Source of the DNA: Candidatus Gastranaerophilales bacterium
Lineage (GTDB): Bacteria; Cyanobacteriota; Vampirovibrionia; Gastranaerophilales; Gastranaerophilaceae
Reading direction: 5' to 3'
NCBI GenBank assembly: GCA_910588555.1
Contig: CAJUPC010000009.1
Location: 1 to 61,315 of the forward strand
Length of the DNA: 61,315 nt
Shown here one piece after another: positions 32,789-42,259 of this stretch; position 1 is the stretch's first letter, and each line of letters starts with the position of its first letter. Under the pieces are notes generated by a model, which searched no databases, had not been told where the DNA came from, and worked only from the letters and a program-made list of their open reading frames with translations. Made by a program: the position numbers and the translations under genes.

Positions 32789-34279
32789 TTATTTCTCTTT
32801 CATGCTTTGCAAAATCTGTGTCAATTCAGCTTTTTGCTCAGGGTATTCAAACAAGTCTGTATTAATACTTTCAATCTTTTCTGCTATTGTTACAGCTTCT
32901 TTTATATTATATTCACAAATGTTTTCTTTGACAAGTATGTAACTTGAATAAAATAACAAATTTAATAATACAATATTATTATCATCTGTTTTCAAAGCTT
33001 TGCGAAGCTTTCTCTGCGCGTCAGCAAAGTCATTTACGGATATCAAATATTTTGCATAATCAATATAATAATCCATATTATTTGTATTTATTCTTACTGC
33101 AGCTTCGTAATAATCTCTAACTTTTGTGTAATTATTTAATTTTTCATAGCATTTAGCAAGATAATAACAATTTACAGCGTCTTCATCGTCACATCTGAAA
33201 TATGAAAGTGCATTTTGAATATCATTTGTTTCATATTTTAAAATCCCGAGAGCTTTTTTAATAATTTTATTTTCAGGCTCTTTTTCCAAAACTTTTTCTA
33301 ATAACGGATTTGCTTCATCAAACTGTTTTTTCGAAACAAGACATAATCCCATATGTGAAAGAACTTCCACATCTTCATTATCTTCTTCCAAAGCCTTTTT
33401 CAGCATTTCAAGTGCTTGCTCAAAATTACCAAATTTTTCCAAAGCCTTTCCCCATTCAAGATACAAATTCGAATTAGAAAGCCCTTTTTCTTCTGCCAGA
33501 GTAAAATATTTTAAAGAATTTTCTTTATCATATATAAATGCATATACCTGTCCGAGTATAATATATGCAGAAAGCATATTTGGATTAAAATCCAGAGATT
33601 TCTTAGCATAATGAATAGCTCCTTCGTAATCATCTTTCAACGCTTTCAAGCGAGCATACTCAAAAGTGTTATTTTCGTTAGGTGCAACATTTGCAAGAAA
33701 AGCAAGTTTTGTTTCTGCAATATCATACATTTCAAGTTTAATTTCCATAACCGCACACAAAAATATAGCTGAAAAATTATATTTATTGAATTTTGCGGCT
33801 TTTTGAAATTTTTCTCTTGCCTGAGCAAATTTTTCCTGCTTCATAAAAGCCATGCCCCAGCCAGTGAAAGTATCGGTATTGTTTGGCTGAATTTTATCAG
33901 CATTTTCAAACGATTTTTCAGCCTGTTCGTATTTGTTGCAAGATATCAATGAAAACCCGAGTCTTTGCCAGATAATTTTGTCATGGGGGTTTAAATCCGC
34001 AGATATTTGGTAGTTATCCACAGCAAGTTCGTGCTTACCGATTTTTTCATAAACAGCACCGAGATATTTATAAACAAGCGGGTCTTGTTGCGGCAATTCA
34101 AGTGCCTTTAAAAGAATTGCTTCAGCCTCGTCATATTTTTGCTTTTCAAGAAGTTTTTTCGCACGATTTACAGAAGCCAAAGACGGCAGTGACTGGATAA
34201 CAGTATCTTTTTTATAAGTATCAACCGAGCTGCTCAATTCCTTAACTTTATCAAAAATATTTTTTAACCAACCAGACAA
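32789..34279 (-). CDS. TPR repeat protein
   Basis: This 496-residue soluble protein has about ten tetratricopeptide repeats, for example LVYKYLGAVYEKIGKHELAVDNY, IIWQRLGFSLISCNKYEQAEKSF and SNLYLEWGKALEKFGNFEQAL. Such arrays act as scaffolds in protein complexes. The start overlaps the KdsC-like gene by 16 nt and the stop lies next to lysC. No signal peptide is evident. Specific partner unknown. Confidence 0.85.
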   Translation of the reverse strand: MSGWLKNIFDKVKELSSSVDTYKKDTVIQSLPSLASVNRAKKLLEKQKYDEAEAILLKALELPQQDPLVYKYLGAVYEKIGKHELAVDNYQISADLNPHDKIIWQRLGFSLISCNKYEQAEKSFENADKIQPNNTDTFTGWGMAFMKQEKFAQAREKFQKAAKFNKYNFSAIFLCAVMEIKLEMYDIAETKLAFLANVAPNENNTFEYARLKALKDDYEGAIHYAKKSLDFNPNMLSAYIILGQVYAFIYDKENSLKYFTLAEEKGLSNSNLYLEWGKALEKFGNFEQALEMLKKALEEDNEDVEVLSHMGLCLVSKKQFDEANPLLEKVLEKEPENKIIKKALGILKYETNDIQNALSYFRCDDEDAVNCYYLAKCYEKLNNYTKVRDYYEAAVRINTNNMDYYIDYAKYLISVNDFADAQRKLRKALKTDDNNIVLLNLLFYSSYILVKENICEYNIKEAVTIAEKIESINTDLFEYPEQKAELTQILQSMKEK

Positions 34280-34746
34280 TCCGCCACCTCTCTAAATGCT
34301 CCATTTCCGGCTTCACTTTCCGTGATTTGAATATCTTTAACCGATTTCACTTTTTTAACGGCATGGGGAACAGTAATTTTATATTTTGCATATTCCAAAC
34401 ACTCAATATCGTTGATATCATCGCCTATATACAAAAATTCTTCTTTTGAAAGTCCATATTTTTCGATGATATTTTTTAGAACATCTATTTTAATTCTAAT
34501 ATTTTGATGAATTTCTTCAATCTTAAATTTTTTAGCCATAATTTCAATCGCAGAATTTTTCTCCCCGGAAATAATCGCAATTTCGTAATTATTTTTTCTT
34601 AAAATAGAAAACGCCATTATATCTTTAAAATTAAGCTTTCTGCTCATAGTAAAATCTTCATTTATATAAACACAATTGTTGGTAATTACACCGTCAAAAT
34701 CAGTTATAATCATTTTAATTGTTTTCGGCAGTTTAAGCATATACAA
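34264..34746 (-). CDS. KdsC-like HAD phosphatase
   Basis: This 160-residue HAD-superfamily C0-type phosphatase resembles KdsC (Kdo-8-phosphate phosphatase) and the phosphatase part of CMP-sialic acid synthetases. It shows MIITDFDGVITNN (nucleophile Asp and general acid), ISGEKN, KIDVLKNII and LYIGDDINDIECL. KdsC acts in lipopolysaccharide Kdo synthesis, consistent with a Gram-negative envelope, but kdsA/B/D are absent here, so the sugar is uncertain. Start 34746 or the Met at 34740. Confidence 0.8.
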   Translation of the reverse strand: MYMLKLPKTIKMIITDFDGVITNNCVYINEDFTMSRKLNFKDIMAFSILRKNNYEIAIISGEKNSAIEIMAKKFKIEEIHQNIRIKIDVLKNIIEKYGLSKEEFLYIGDDINDIECLEYAKYKITVPHAVKKVKSVKDIQITESEAGNGAFREVADCLVG

Positions 34747-34855
34747 ATTATCCCTTATCTGGTATAATTATATCATAAAAATCGTTAGAGAGGGTAAAAA
34801 AGCCTATCACCAAAATATAAAATGTTCTACTAAAATCGTCAAAGAGGGTAAAAAA

Positions 34856-36127
34856 ATGCTGTGGTACTTGTTAAATTTAGGAATTATATTAGTATTTGTA
34901 CTGTTGTTTTTGATAACGCGTCAGACAAACAAACGCTGGTCTAAAATCAACGACTATTTAGGCATGGTTACAAATACCGTAAACTCCGTCAGATACGGGA
35001 ATTTGTCAACAAAAATTGATGAAATAAATCACCCGACATACCAAAATGTTACCGACAGCATTAACAGAATGGTTGAAACTCTTAATGACAGAGAAAAGAT
35101 GATTGTTGAATACCAAAATGAATTAATGCGCCAGAATAAATTGCTGGAATCTGTTATTAATTCTCTCTCTGACGGGATTTTAATCATCAATGACAAATAT
35201 AATATTTTACGTGTAACCCCTCAGCTTGGCGAGTGGTTTGGAGACAAAGGACACGATATAATAGGCAAAAACATATTTGACTACATTCAAATAAGCGATG
35301 ACACTCCTATCGAAAAAATGAGAAATCAAGATGTCTTCATTAAACATACGCCTACAAACAACTTTATAATGAATACAATAAAACTCTCACTTGATGATGA
35401 CAAAAATCGTTATGTGATTCTTGTAAAAGACGTTACAACAGAAAGAGAAATTGAAACTTTAAAAGAAGATTTCGTTGCAACCTTAACCCATGACCTTAAA
35501 GTCCCGATTGTTGCCGAATCAAACATTATTAACTTCCTTCTTGAAGGAAAATTCGGCAAAATCAACGAAAAACAGCACGTAGCTCTTTTGAACATGAAAA
35601 ACTCAAATCAAGAGCTTGTAGAGCTGGTGCAAATTATTCTTGAAACATATAAAATTAAAGAAACAGGAATTAAGCTGTTAAAAGAAAATATAATGCTTAA
35701 TAAGTTCTTAACAGATGTCATAGCTGAAACTCAGCCGATTGCAAATAACTCGGGAATTACAATAAACTTCACTCCATCAAGAGATATAAAAGTAACTGCA
35801 GATGCTATGCAGTTGGAAAGAGTAATTAAAAACCTGATTTCAAATGCTATCTCTCACAGCAATACAAAAGAAAAAATTGATATTAAAACAGGTGAACTTC
35901 CCGGTTATATAACAATTGCCGTAATCGATTACGGACAGGGAATTCCGCCAAAAGAACTTAAACTTATATTCAACAAATATTACTCGGCAGCAAAAAAATT
36001 CAGAAAAATAGGAACAGGCTTAGGCTTATATCTTTCCCAACAGATTATTAAATCACACGGAGGAGAAATTACGGTCAACAGCGAAGAAAATGTACAAACA
36101 GAATTTTGTGTAAAAATTCCATTGTAG
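34856..36127 (+). CDS. Membrane-bound sensor histidine kinase with PAS domain
   Basis: The start is taken at ATG 34856 after AAAGAGGGTAAAAAA, because the longer open frame upstream runs through the divergent KdsC-like gene; this gives 423 residues. Order: one transmembrane helix (LLNLGIILVFVLLFLI), a HAMP-like linker, a PAS domain (ESVINSLSDGILIINDKYNIL), HisKA with the phospho-His in TLTHDLKVPI, then HATPase N box LERVIKNLISNAISHSN, G1 DYGQGIPPKE and G2 GTGLGLYLSQQII. No response regulator is adjacent, so it is an orphan kinase. Confidence 0.92.
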   Translation: MLWYLLNLGIILVFVLLFLITRQTNKRWSKINDYLGMVTNTVNSVRYGNLSTKIDEINHPTYQNVTDSINRMVETLNDREKMIVEYQNELMRQNKLLESVINSLSDGILIINDKYNILRVTPQLGEWFGDKGHDIIGKNIFDYIQISDDTPIEKMRNQDVFIKHTPTNNFIMNTIKLSLDDDKNRYVILVKDVTTEREIETLKEDFVATLTHDLKVPIVAESNIINFLLEGKFGKINEKQHVALLNMKNSNQELVELVQIILETYKIKETGIKLLKENIMLNKFLTDVIAETQPIANNSGITINFTPSRDIKVTADAMQLERVIKNLISNAISHSNTKEKIDIKTGELPGYITIAVIDYGQGIPPKELKLIFNKYYSAAKKFRKIGTGLGLYLSQQIIKSHGGEITVNSEENVQTEFCVKIPL

Positions 36128-36139
36128 TATAATATATCT

Positions 36140-36787
36140 ATGAAAAAGTTTTTGGAAAGCTTATTGGATTGGGTTTACAAGAAGAAATGCTATTTTTGCA
36201 GATCTTCAAAAGAAGCTGTCAGAATGTGCTCCAAATGCTACGATGATATGGATTTTCTACCTGTTCAGGTGAACAGAATTGTTGAAGGTAAAAAAGTTTA
36301 TTGCGCAGGTGTTTATTCAAAAAATCTTCAAAAACTTATTAGAGGTTTAAAATATCATAACCAAAAAGATTTAGCTTTTTATCTGGCAAAATTTATGGCA
36401 GAATATCTTGAAAAGATTACTGATAAAAATGATTTTGAAGTAATTCCCGTACCTATTTATCCGAAACGTGAAAAGAAACGTAAATACAACCATATGAACC
36501 TTGCCGGTGAAGAATTTTGCAGGTTGACAAACAATACTTTGAACAAAGATTTGATAAAAAGGATTAAAGATACAAAACCGCAATATAAACTTAAGCGCGC
36601 TCAAAGAATGGAAAATTTAAACAAAGCGTTCAAAGTAGAAAAAGAAAATTATAACGGTAAAACCCTTCTTCTTATCGACGATATCTGTACAACAGGTTCT
36701 ACATTTGAAGAAATGATTAAAGAATTAAATAAAAACGGCATAACAGATATTGTCTGCCTTGCAGCAACAACTCCGTTTGCACAATAA
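36140..36787 (+). CDS. comF: ComF-family phosphoribosyltransferase-like protein
   Basis: This 215-residue ComF/GntX family protein has an N-terminal zinc-ribbon (CYFCRSSKEAVRMCSKC), PIYPKREKKRKYNHM in the middle, and the PRPP-binding loop LLLIDDICTTGSTFEEM near the end. ComF is needed for DNA uptake in naturally competent bacteria, so together with type IV pilus genes in this window it hints at competence. It starts 12 nt after the histidine kinase and is likely co-transcribed. Confidence 0.9.
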   Translation: MKKFLESLLDWVYKKKCYFCRSSKEAVRMCSKCYDDMDFLPVQVNRIVEGKKVYCAGVYSKNLQKLIRGLKYHNQKDLAFYLAKFMAEYLEKITDKNDFEVIPVPIYPKREKKRKYNHMNLAGEEFCRLTNNTLNKDLIKRIKDTKPQYKLKRAQRMENLNKAFKVEKENYNGKTLLLIDDICTTGSTFEEMIKELNKNGITDIVCLAATTPFAQ

Positions 36788-36797
36788 GAGTTATACA

Positions 36798-37115
36798 ATG
36801 ATACTAAAAGAATTTGCGACATATTTACAAGAAAGAAACGAACAAATAATTTCTAACAAAACCACAACCACAAAACTTCTTTGTGAATGGGTTAAATTTG
36901 TGATTAATAAAAATCCCAAAAATCATATTGACAAAATCGTCCACAAAGAAATTATGCTTGCCTGCAACAAAAGCGGAGATTTTTTAATAGTCGGCAAATC
37001 CGAAAGCGGACGAGTTCTTGTAAATGCCCTTTATAACTTTGCTTTAAGTTATGAACATTATATTATGAGCAAATGGCTTCAAGACAAAAAGCCTGATGAT
37101 TTTTTTAACGAATAA
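36798..37115 (+). CDS. Hypothetical protein downstream of comF
   Basis: The start is placed at ATG 36798 (MILKEFATYLQERNE), since the longer frame runs into the comF end; this gives 105 residues. It is helical and charged, with no signal, membrane helix or recognised family. It follows comF by 10 nt and is probably in the same transcript. Confidence 0.55.
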   Translation: MILKEFATYLQERNEQIISNKTTTTKLLCEWVKFVINKNPKNHIDKIVHKEIMLACNKSGDFLIVGKSESGRVLVNALYNFALSYEHYIMSKWLQDKKPDDFFNE

Positions 37116-37225
37116 ATATACAAATTTGGTATAAAATTTTAAACTTCTGACACAACTACCCTATCGGTGAATTTATTTTTGATTTTCACCCCATATTATA
37201 AAATTAAAGAAGGAGTTAAAATTAT

Positions 37226-38089
37226 ATGACAAATGCTATTTTCCAAACCCCGGTTTGCAAGTTAAAGGAATTAAACAATTTATTTATTGAACTGACAGAA
37301 AAAAATTGCAATCAGCGTTGTAAACATTGCTATATAAAATTTCCGCTTAACAAAAATGTTAAAGATTTTATATCAGTTGACGCGGTTAAACAAGCTATAA
37401 ACGACACCAAATCAGAGAATATTGAATGCATTTATTTAACAGGTGCAGAACCAATGACTCATCCTGATTTTAATACAATTTTACGCTTATGCCTTAAACG
37501 CTGTAATGTGTGTATTTTTACAAACGGAACATTCATCAATGAAAAAAAAGTTCGTTTTCTAAAAAGAGTAGAAGACGAAAGTTCTTATGAAATCATATTT
37601 AAATTGAGTATAGACCACTATGACGAAGTAAAAAACGACGATTTGAGAGGCCGCGGTTCATACAGACAAACTGTCCACGCAATAAAAAGTCTTTCAAAAT
37701 ACGGTTTTAACCCTATTTTATGCATAACCAATTATTATAAAGAAGATAAATCAGTTTTAATAGAAGAATTTACTAAAATTTGCGAAAAAGCAGGTTTTGA
37801 AGCAACCGCAAGCAATTTTACAATTAATGAATATTTTGATAAAAATTCAAAAACAAACGATATTGAAGAATGGAGCTGGAATAGTCTTGACTGTGAATAT
37901 GGCAGGATTTTAACTGCAAAAGGTGTTTACAGCTGTCCATTTTTAGCAAATGACCACAGAGGAAGATGCGGTTCAGATTTTAGCGATTACGCAAAACACA
38001 ATACTTTAGAAACATCGTATTGTGCAAGCTGTATAAAAAATAAAGAAAAATTGTTTGGTATAAATTATAAGTTATTCTGCGAAGACTAA
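37226..38089 (+). CDS. Radical SAM protein
   Basis: This 287-residue radical SAM enzyme binds a [4Fe-4S] cluster through CNQRCKHCY (CxxxCxxC, ~29-37), followed by YLTGAEPMTHPDF (the GxxEP SAM segment) and CIFTNGTF. The C-terminal quarter has extra Cys residues (SCPFLA, GRCGSD, YCASCIKNKE) that look like a SPASM/twitch auxiliary cluster site. Such enzymes often modify peptides or proteins. No small precursor peptide is seen nearby. AAGGAG precedes the ATG. Confidence 0.85.
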   Translation: MTNAIFQTPVCKLKELNNLFIELTEKNCNQRCKHCYIKFPLNKNVKDFISVDAVKQAINDTKSENIECIYLTGAEPMTHPDFNTILRLCLKRCNVCIFTNGTFINEKKVRFLKRVEDESSYEIIFKLSIDHYDEVKNDDLRGRGSYRQTVHAIKSLSKYGFNPILCITNYYKEDKSVLIEEFTKICEKAGFEATASNFTINEYFDKNSKTNDIEEWSWNSLDCEYGRILTAKGVYSCPFLANDHRGRCGSDFSDYAKHNTLETSYCASCIKNKEKLFGINYKLFCED

Positions 38090-38793
38090 AATTCATCTTG
38101 AGGCATACCTGCTGGCAAAGGTTCTGCAGGTATTGCTTCAGGTCTGTTTCCTTGCGGTCTTTCAGACGGTCTTGAAACCGGTTTTGAACTATCAACAGCT
38201 GATGAAGCATCTCTTTGTGCATATAATTTCATAACAAATTTTATAAGCAAAATCTTTTTATTTTTTTCATAAGGTGTAATTTCAATAGAAGACACTTCCA
38301 AAAAGTGTTCATGTTTGTACAAATCTCTCAAAAAGTTTTCAAACTGAGAATACGTTGCAATAAAATCTGCTGTTACACGGCAAACATGATATTTTCTCAT
38401 TGCATTTTTGACAAAGATATCATCCTGCGGGTCATATTCATATTGAACAGAACGTGTTTTAATTTTATTTTCACGAATTAACTGTAAAATTTCCGCAAAT
38501 TCATCCGATATAGCGCCTTCTGTGTCCAATCCTTCATTTATAGGTTTAAAAACAGCTTTAGGAAGATTTTGCTCTTCTGCTTCCGTACGCTTTTCGTCAT
38601 TTTTCATATCTTCAAGTCTTCTTTCTGCATCAGAAATTTCACTCATTTTTGTTTTATATTCGCCTTGAATTTGAAAAATATTTTGAACAGACGGAATAAT
38701 TTTAGATATAAAGAAAATCAATAAAGCAATAGCAGCCACAGCTATAGCTATTGCAATTTTAAATTTTTTTAAATATATATTATATTGTTCCAC
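38086..38793 (-). CDS. PilO-like inner-membrane pilus assembly protein
   Basis: This 235-residue protein has one N-terminal transmembrane helix (FKIAIAIAVAAIALLIFFISKII), a coiled coil (SEISDAERRLEDMKNDE) and a periplasmic ferredoxin-like fold, the architecture of PilO. The C-terminus is Pro/Gly-rich. It is 10 nt downstream of the fused PilM/PilN-like gene, as expected for a pilMNO cluster. The pair probably forms the alignment subcomplex linking the cytoplasmic motor to the outer membrane. Sequence similarity to known PilO is weak, so the call relies on architecture and context. Confidence 0.65.
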   Translation of the reverse strand: MEQYNIYLKKFKIAIAIAVAAIALLIFFISKIIPSVQNIFQIQGEYKTKMSEISDAERRLEDMKNDEKRTEAEEQNLPKAVFKPINEGLDTEGAISDEFAEILQLIRENKIKTRSVQYEYDPQDDIFVKNAMRKYHVCRVTADFIATYSQFENFLRDLYKHEHFLEVSSIEITPYEKNKKILLIKFVMKLYAQRDASSAVDSSKPVSRPSERPQGNRPEAIPAEPLPAGMPQDEF

Positions 38794-38803
38794 GATTAAC
38801 TCC

Positions 38804-40507
38804 CTATTTTAATTCTTCCTGAGGAATAGGCTGAGGTTTTAAATTCGGTGCAGCTAGTTTTTGTTCTGGCTGTTGTTTTGAGTCGGCAGCAGGAAGCGGT
38901 GCAAGTTCTGCATCAGACATATTTGTAATTTCAAATTCATACTCAGCAGGCTGATTTATATCAATTGAAACAGCTTCATCAACCGAATTTGTCATCATTT
39001 CAAGTTTATGAATTCTCAATTTTGTATTAAGAAGTGAATCTTTCATATTGCGGAAGAATGTATAAATATCTTCAACATTTTCAGACGCACCTTTAATATC
39101 AAATTTTCCGTCATCTTTAACAGAAAAATAAGTTATCCACAAATTTTTAGTAACGGACTCACCAAGAGCAGTATATCCGATTAATTTGGCTCTGTTATTT
39201 GATAATACTTTTTTAATTTCTTTATTTGCATTGAAATTACCGGCTTCATTCAAATCGCCTTGTTTTTGTCCAATTTGAGAATTTAACTGTTCAAGACGGG
39301 TATTTAAATCGTCAAGTTTTGCCTGTTTTTGCTTTGCCGCCATAGGAAGCATAAGCATTATAATCAAGAATGGCAGCAATATAATTCCACAGGCAACTGC
39401 AGAAATATTTCTTGCTGTATTTGGAGAAACCGCAAATTCTAACGAGCCTAAAACTACATGAACAAGTTCATTTGGATCATCAAAAACCTCTGATTCCCCA
39501 AGGAAATTAAATTTTTCCTGCAAGGAAACCTGTGAGGCTATACCCACAGCTTCAAGTGAAATCTTACCAGCAGTTTCTTCCAGGATTTCAAGACTTACCG
39601 GAATTATATCCTGTTTTCTAAATGAATTATTTTCAAAATAATTTACCGCTACATCAGCTTGAATTCTTGATGCTAAAAGTTCGGCACTAACCATATCGGT
39701 TTCTGACACTACATACAAGTAATTTGCAGGATAACTCATTAATGTAATCTGTGCAGACGCATTAATAGCATTATAAATTTCATCACCTTCATAAGATTTT
39801 ATAGCCAGCGGTTCTTCATAATAATCAATAATATTTTTACCTGCCATTGATACAATAGAGTATCCGCTTGGACTTACAAGCATTAAATTCCAGGTAACAT
39901 TGTCTTTCATCTGTTCTTCTACCAGGCCGGAATAAGAAAGGGCCTTTAATAAAGAAGTCAAAGACATTTCAACACTAACAAGCCTTGCTCCAAGCTCTGT
40001 TAAAATAGTTTGAATTTCTTCAACGACATTTTTTTGAACTGCTGTGTAGAACAGTTTTCTCATATCACCTGATGATTGAATACCCGAATCAACCCAGCTT
40101 ACAAGCGGTTCGTAGCGCTGGAATAGATATGACTGCTCAACTTCTGATGTTAAAGCTTCTGTAACTGCTTCATCACCGAGCAATAAAGGCAGTTCTTTAC
40201 TGCCAAAAAGCACCATAGGTAAGTTTAAGACAACATTGCTTTTTATATTAATCTTTGTTTCTTCGAAAAGTTCTGTAACGGCAGCTCTAAAAGCGTCCAT
40301 ATCAGCAATTTGTCTTAACGATTCGTTATATTGAAGCGGTCTGTAAGCATAAGTTTTTACAGAATGACTTGACGCTTCAAGCTGAATAAGCTCCAGTCCT
40401 ACTCCCGGAGTTACAGACAAATATACTATATCTTTACTATTTCGACTTCCTAATTGTGATAAAATATTGTTTAAATCCATAATAATCTTTTTCTTATATT
40501 TACTCAC
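38804..40507 (-). CDS. Fused PilM-PilN-like pilus assembly protein
   Basis: This is a 567-residue protein. Residues ~1-330 resemble PilM, the actin-like cytoplasmic protein of type IV pili (DIVYLSVTPGVGLELIQLE, NVVLNLPMVLFG, a GARLVSVEMSLTSLL block). From ~365 a transmembrane helix (AVACGIILLPFLIIMLMLP) is followed by a coiled coil and a periplasmic PilN-like domain ending in a Pro/Gln-rich tail. In most bacteria PilM and PilN are separate but bind tightly through the PilN N-terminus; here they are one chain. An alternative start at MDLNNIL (residue 10) is possible. Confidence 0.65.
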   Translation of the reverse strand: MSKYKKKIIMDLNNILSQLGSRNSKDIVYLSVTPGVGLELIQLEASSHSVKTYAYRPLQYNESLRQIADMDAFRAAVTELFEETKINIKSNVVLNLPMVLFGSKELPLLLGDEAVTEALTSEVEQSYLFQRYEPLVSWVDSGIQSSGDMRKLFYTAVQKNVVEEIQTILTELGARLVSVEMSLTSLLKALSYSGLVEEQMKDNVTWNLMLVSPSGYSIVSMAGKNIIDYYEEPLAIKSYEGDEIYNAINASAQITLMSYPANYLYVVSETDMVSAELLASRIQADVAVNYFENNSFRKQDIIPVSLEILEETAGKISLEAVGIASQVSLQEKFNFLGESEVFDDPNELVHVVLGSLEFAVSPNTARNISAVACGIILLPFLIIMLMLPMAAKQKQAKLDDLNTRLEQLNSQIGQKQGDLNEAGNFNANKEIKKVLSNNRAKLIGYTALGESVTKNLWITYFSVKDDGKFDIKGASENVEDIYTFFRNMKDSLLNTKLRIHKLEMMTNSVDEAVSIDINQPAEYEFEITNMSDAELAPLPAADSKQQPEQKLAAPNLKPQPIPQEELK

Positions 40508-40588
40508 TTACATTTTTATTATACAATATATTTTGTAAAGACATAAAATTTAACATAAATTTACACTAAACGTAGGAGAGTTCCCCGA

Positions 40589-41497
40589 ATGAACGAGCTG
40601 ATTGAAAAGATTAAAAAATTAAAAAAAGAGAAAAATGCCGTGATATTAGCACATTGCTATCAAAATGCGGAGATAGATGAAGTTGCGGATTTTGTCGGAG
40701 ATTCATTATATTTAAGTCAAATGGCAGCAAAAACAGACGCTGATATAATTCTTTTTGCAGGCGTTTATTTTATGGCTCAAACCGCAAAAATTTTATGTCC
40801 TGATAAAAAAGTGCTTTTGCCGAGACTGGAATCAGGATGCAAAATGGCAGACATGATTTCATTAAATCAGCTCAGAGAATTCAAGAGCAAACATCCCGGT
40901 ATTCCGACAGTATGCTATATTAATTCAACAGCAGAAGTAAAATCAGAATGTGATATGTGCTGTACAAGTTCAAATGCAGTCAAAGTTGTAAAAAGCATGA
41001 ATGCAGATAAAATTCTTTTCTTGCCTGATACATATTTAGGCAAATGGGTTGAAAAACAATTAGGCAATATAGAAGTTATAACTTATCCCGGATTTTGTCC
41101 GACGCATCTGCAAATAAGACCTGAAGACATTAAAAACGCAAGACAACAATACCCGAATGCACCTGTTCTTGCACACCCCGAATGCCATCAATCAGTAACA
41201 GAATTAGCGGATTACGTCGGGTCTACAACAGGGATTATGAAATATGCAATCGAAAGCGATAAAAAACAATTTATCATAGCAACCGAAAAAGGTGTTGTTG
41301 ACAGATTACAGAGAGATTATCCCGATAAAGAATTTATTTTGATAAAAGAAAACATAATTTGTCCGAACATGAAATGGCACACTCTCACTGATATTTACAA
41401 CGCATTAGAAAAAGAAGAACACGAAATTGATGTTGATAAAGAAATTGCCTTAAAAGCCCTTGGGTGTATTGACAGAATGTTGGAGGTGTCAAAATAA
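40589..41497 (+). CDS. nadA: Quinolinate synthase A
   Basis: NadA condenses iminoaspartate with dihydroxyacetone phosphate to quinolinate in NAD synthesis, using a [4Fe-4S] cluster. The 302 residues match the compact bacterial form. Landmarks are VILAHCYQNAEIDEVADFVGDSL, CCTSSNAVKVV, FLPDTYLGKWV, GFCPTH and a C-terminal KALGCIDRMLEV Cys. Its stop overlaps the rlmB start by one base (TAATG), so they are coupled. nadB and nadC are not in the window. Confidence 0.96.
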   Translation: MNELIEKIKKLKKEKNAVILAHCYQNAEIDEVADFVGDSLYLSQMAAKTDADIILFAGVYFMAQTAKILCPDKKVLLPRLESGCKMADMISLNQLREFKSKHPGIPTVCYINSTAEVKSECDMCCTSSNAVKVVKSMNADKILFLPDTYLGKWVEKQLGNIEVITYPGFCPTHLQIRPEDIKNARQQYPNAPVLAHPECHQSVTELADYVGSTTGIMKYAIESDKKQFIIATEKGVVDRLQRDYPDKEFILIKENIICPNMKWHTLTDIYNALEKEEHEIDVDKEIALKALGCIDRMLEVSK

Positions 41498-42237
41498 TGG
41501 AAGATATAATTTTTGGAAAAAACGCCGTAACAGAAGCATTAATTGCAGGCGACAGAGAAATTAACAAAATTCTCATTTCAAAAAGCATTCATTCTGACTC
41601 AAAACTGAACAAAATTAAAGATTTGGCACGTGAACAAGGAATAGTATTCCAATTCGTTGCAAAAGAAAAATTTCTTCCTTATGCAGAATTCAACCACCAA
41701 GGCGTAATTGCTCAAATCTCGCCTATTCAATATAAAGATTTGGACGAATTTTTGGAAGAAGAACATGAAAATAATGCACTTGTTATTTTAGACGGCATTG
41801 AAGACTCACATAATCTGGGAGCAATTATCAGAACCTGTGTATGCGCAGGCGTTTCAGGTATCATAATCCCTTCAAGACGTAATGTTCAAGTCAATGCCAT
41901 AGTTGAAAAAACAAGCGCAGGAGCCATTAATCATATTCCGATAATCAAAGTAAACAGTCTTGTTAATGCAGTTCAGAAATTAAAAAATTCCGACTGGTGG
42001 GTAGTTGCAACCGACGCAAGTGCAAAAGATAATTACTATGATGTAAAATATAATGATATGAATTTTGCACTTATTATGGGCGCAGAGCATGCAGGAGTTT
42101 CAAAATCGCTTCTTAAACTTTCGGACTTTATTGTAAAAATACCGATGTTAAAAGAATTTAACTCGCTTAATGTTTCAAATGCACTCAGCGCAATAATCTT
42201 TGAAACAGTTAGACAAAAACTGAAAAATCAGATATAA
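41497..42237 (+). CDS. rlmB: 23S rRNA 2'-O-methyltransferase, RlmB/TrmH family
   Basis: This 246-residue SPOUT methyltransferase has an N-terminal substrate-binding domain (IIFGKNAVTEALIAG) and the knotted domain with LDGIEDSHNLGAIIRTCVCAG, ALIMGAEHAGVS and PMLKEFNSLNVSNALSAIIFE. RlmB methylates G2251 of 23S rRNA. Size and N-terminal domain fit RlmB rather than tRNA-specific TrmH, but the exact target is inferred. Confidence 0.93.
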   Translation: MEDIIFGKNAVTEALIAGDREINKILISKSIHSDSKLNKIKDLAREQGIVFQFVAKEKFLPYAEFNHQGVIAQISPIQYKDLDEFLEEEHENNALVILDGIEDSHNLGAIIRTCVCAGVSGIIIPSRRNVQVNAIVEKTSAGAINHIPIIKVNSLVNAVQKLKNSDWWVVATDASAKDNYYDVKYNDMNFALIMGAEHAGVSKSLLKLSDFIVKIPMLKEFNSLNVSNALSAIIFETVRQKLKNQI

Positions 42238-42259
42238 TAACAAGAAGAGAGAAAAATAA

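Noticed and set aside
34676..34855. The upstream extension of the histidine kinase frame
   Set aside because: It runs back through the divergent KdsC-like gene; the ATG at 34856 has a good AAAGAGGG site and fits the transmembrane start.
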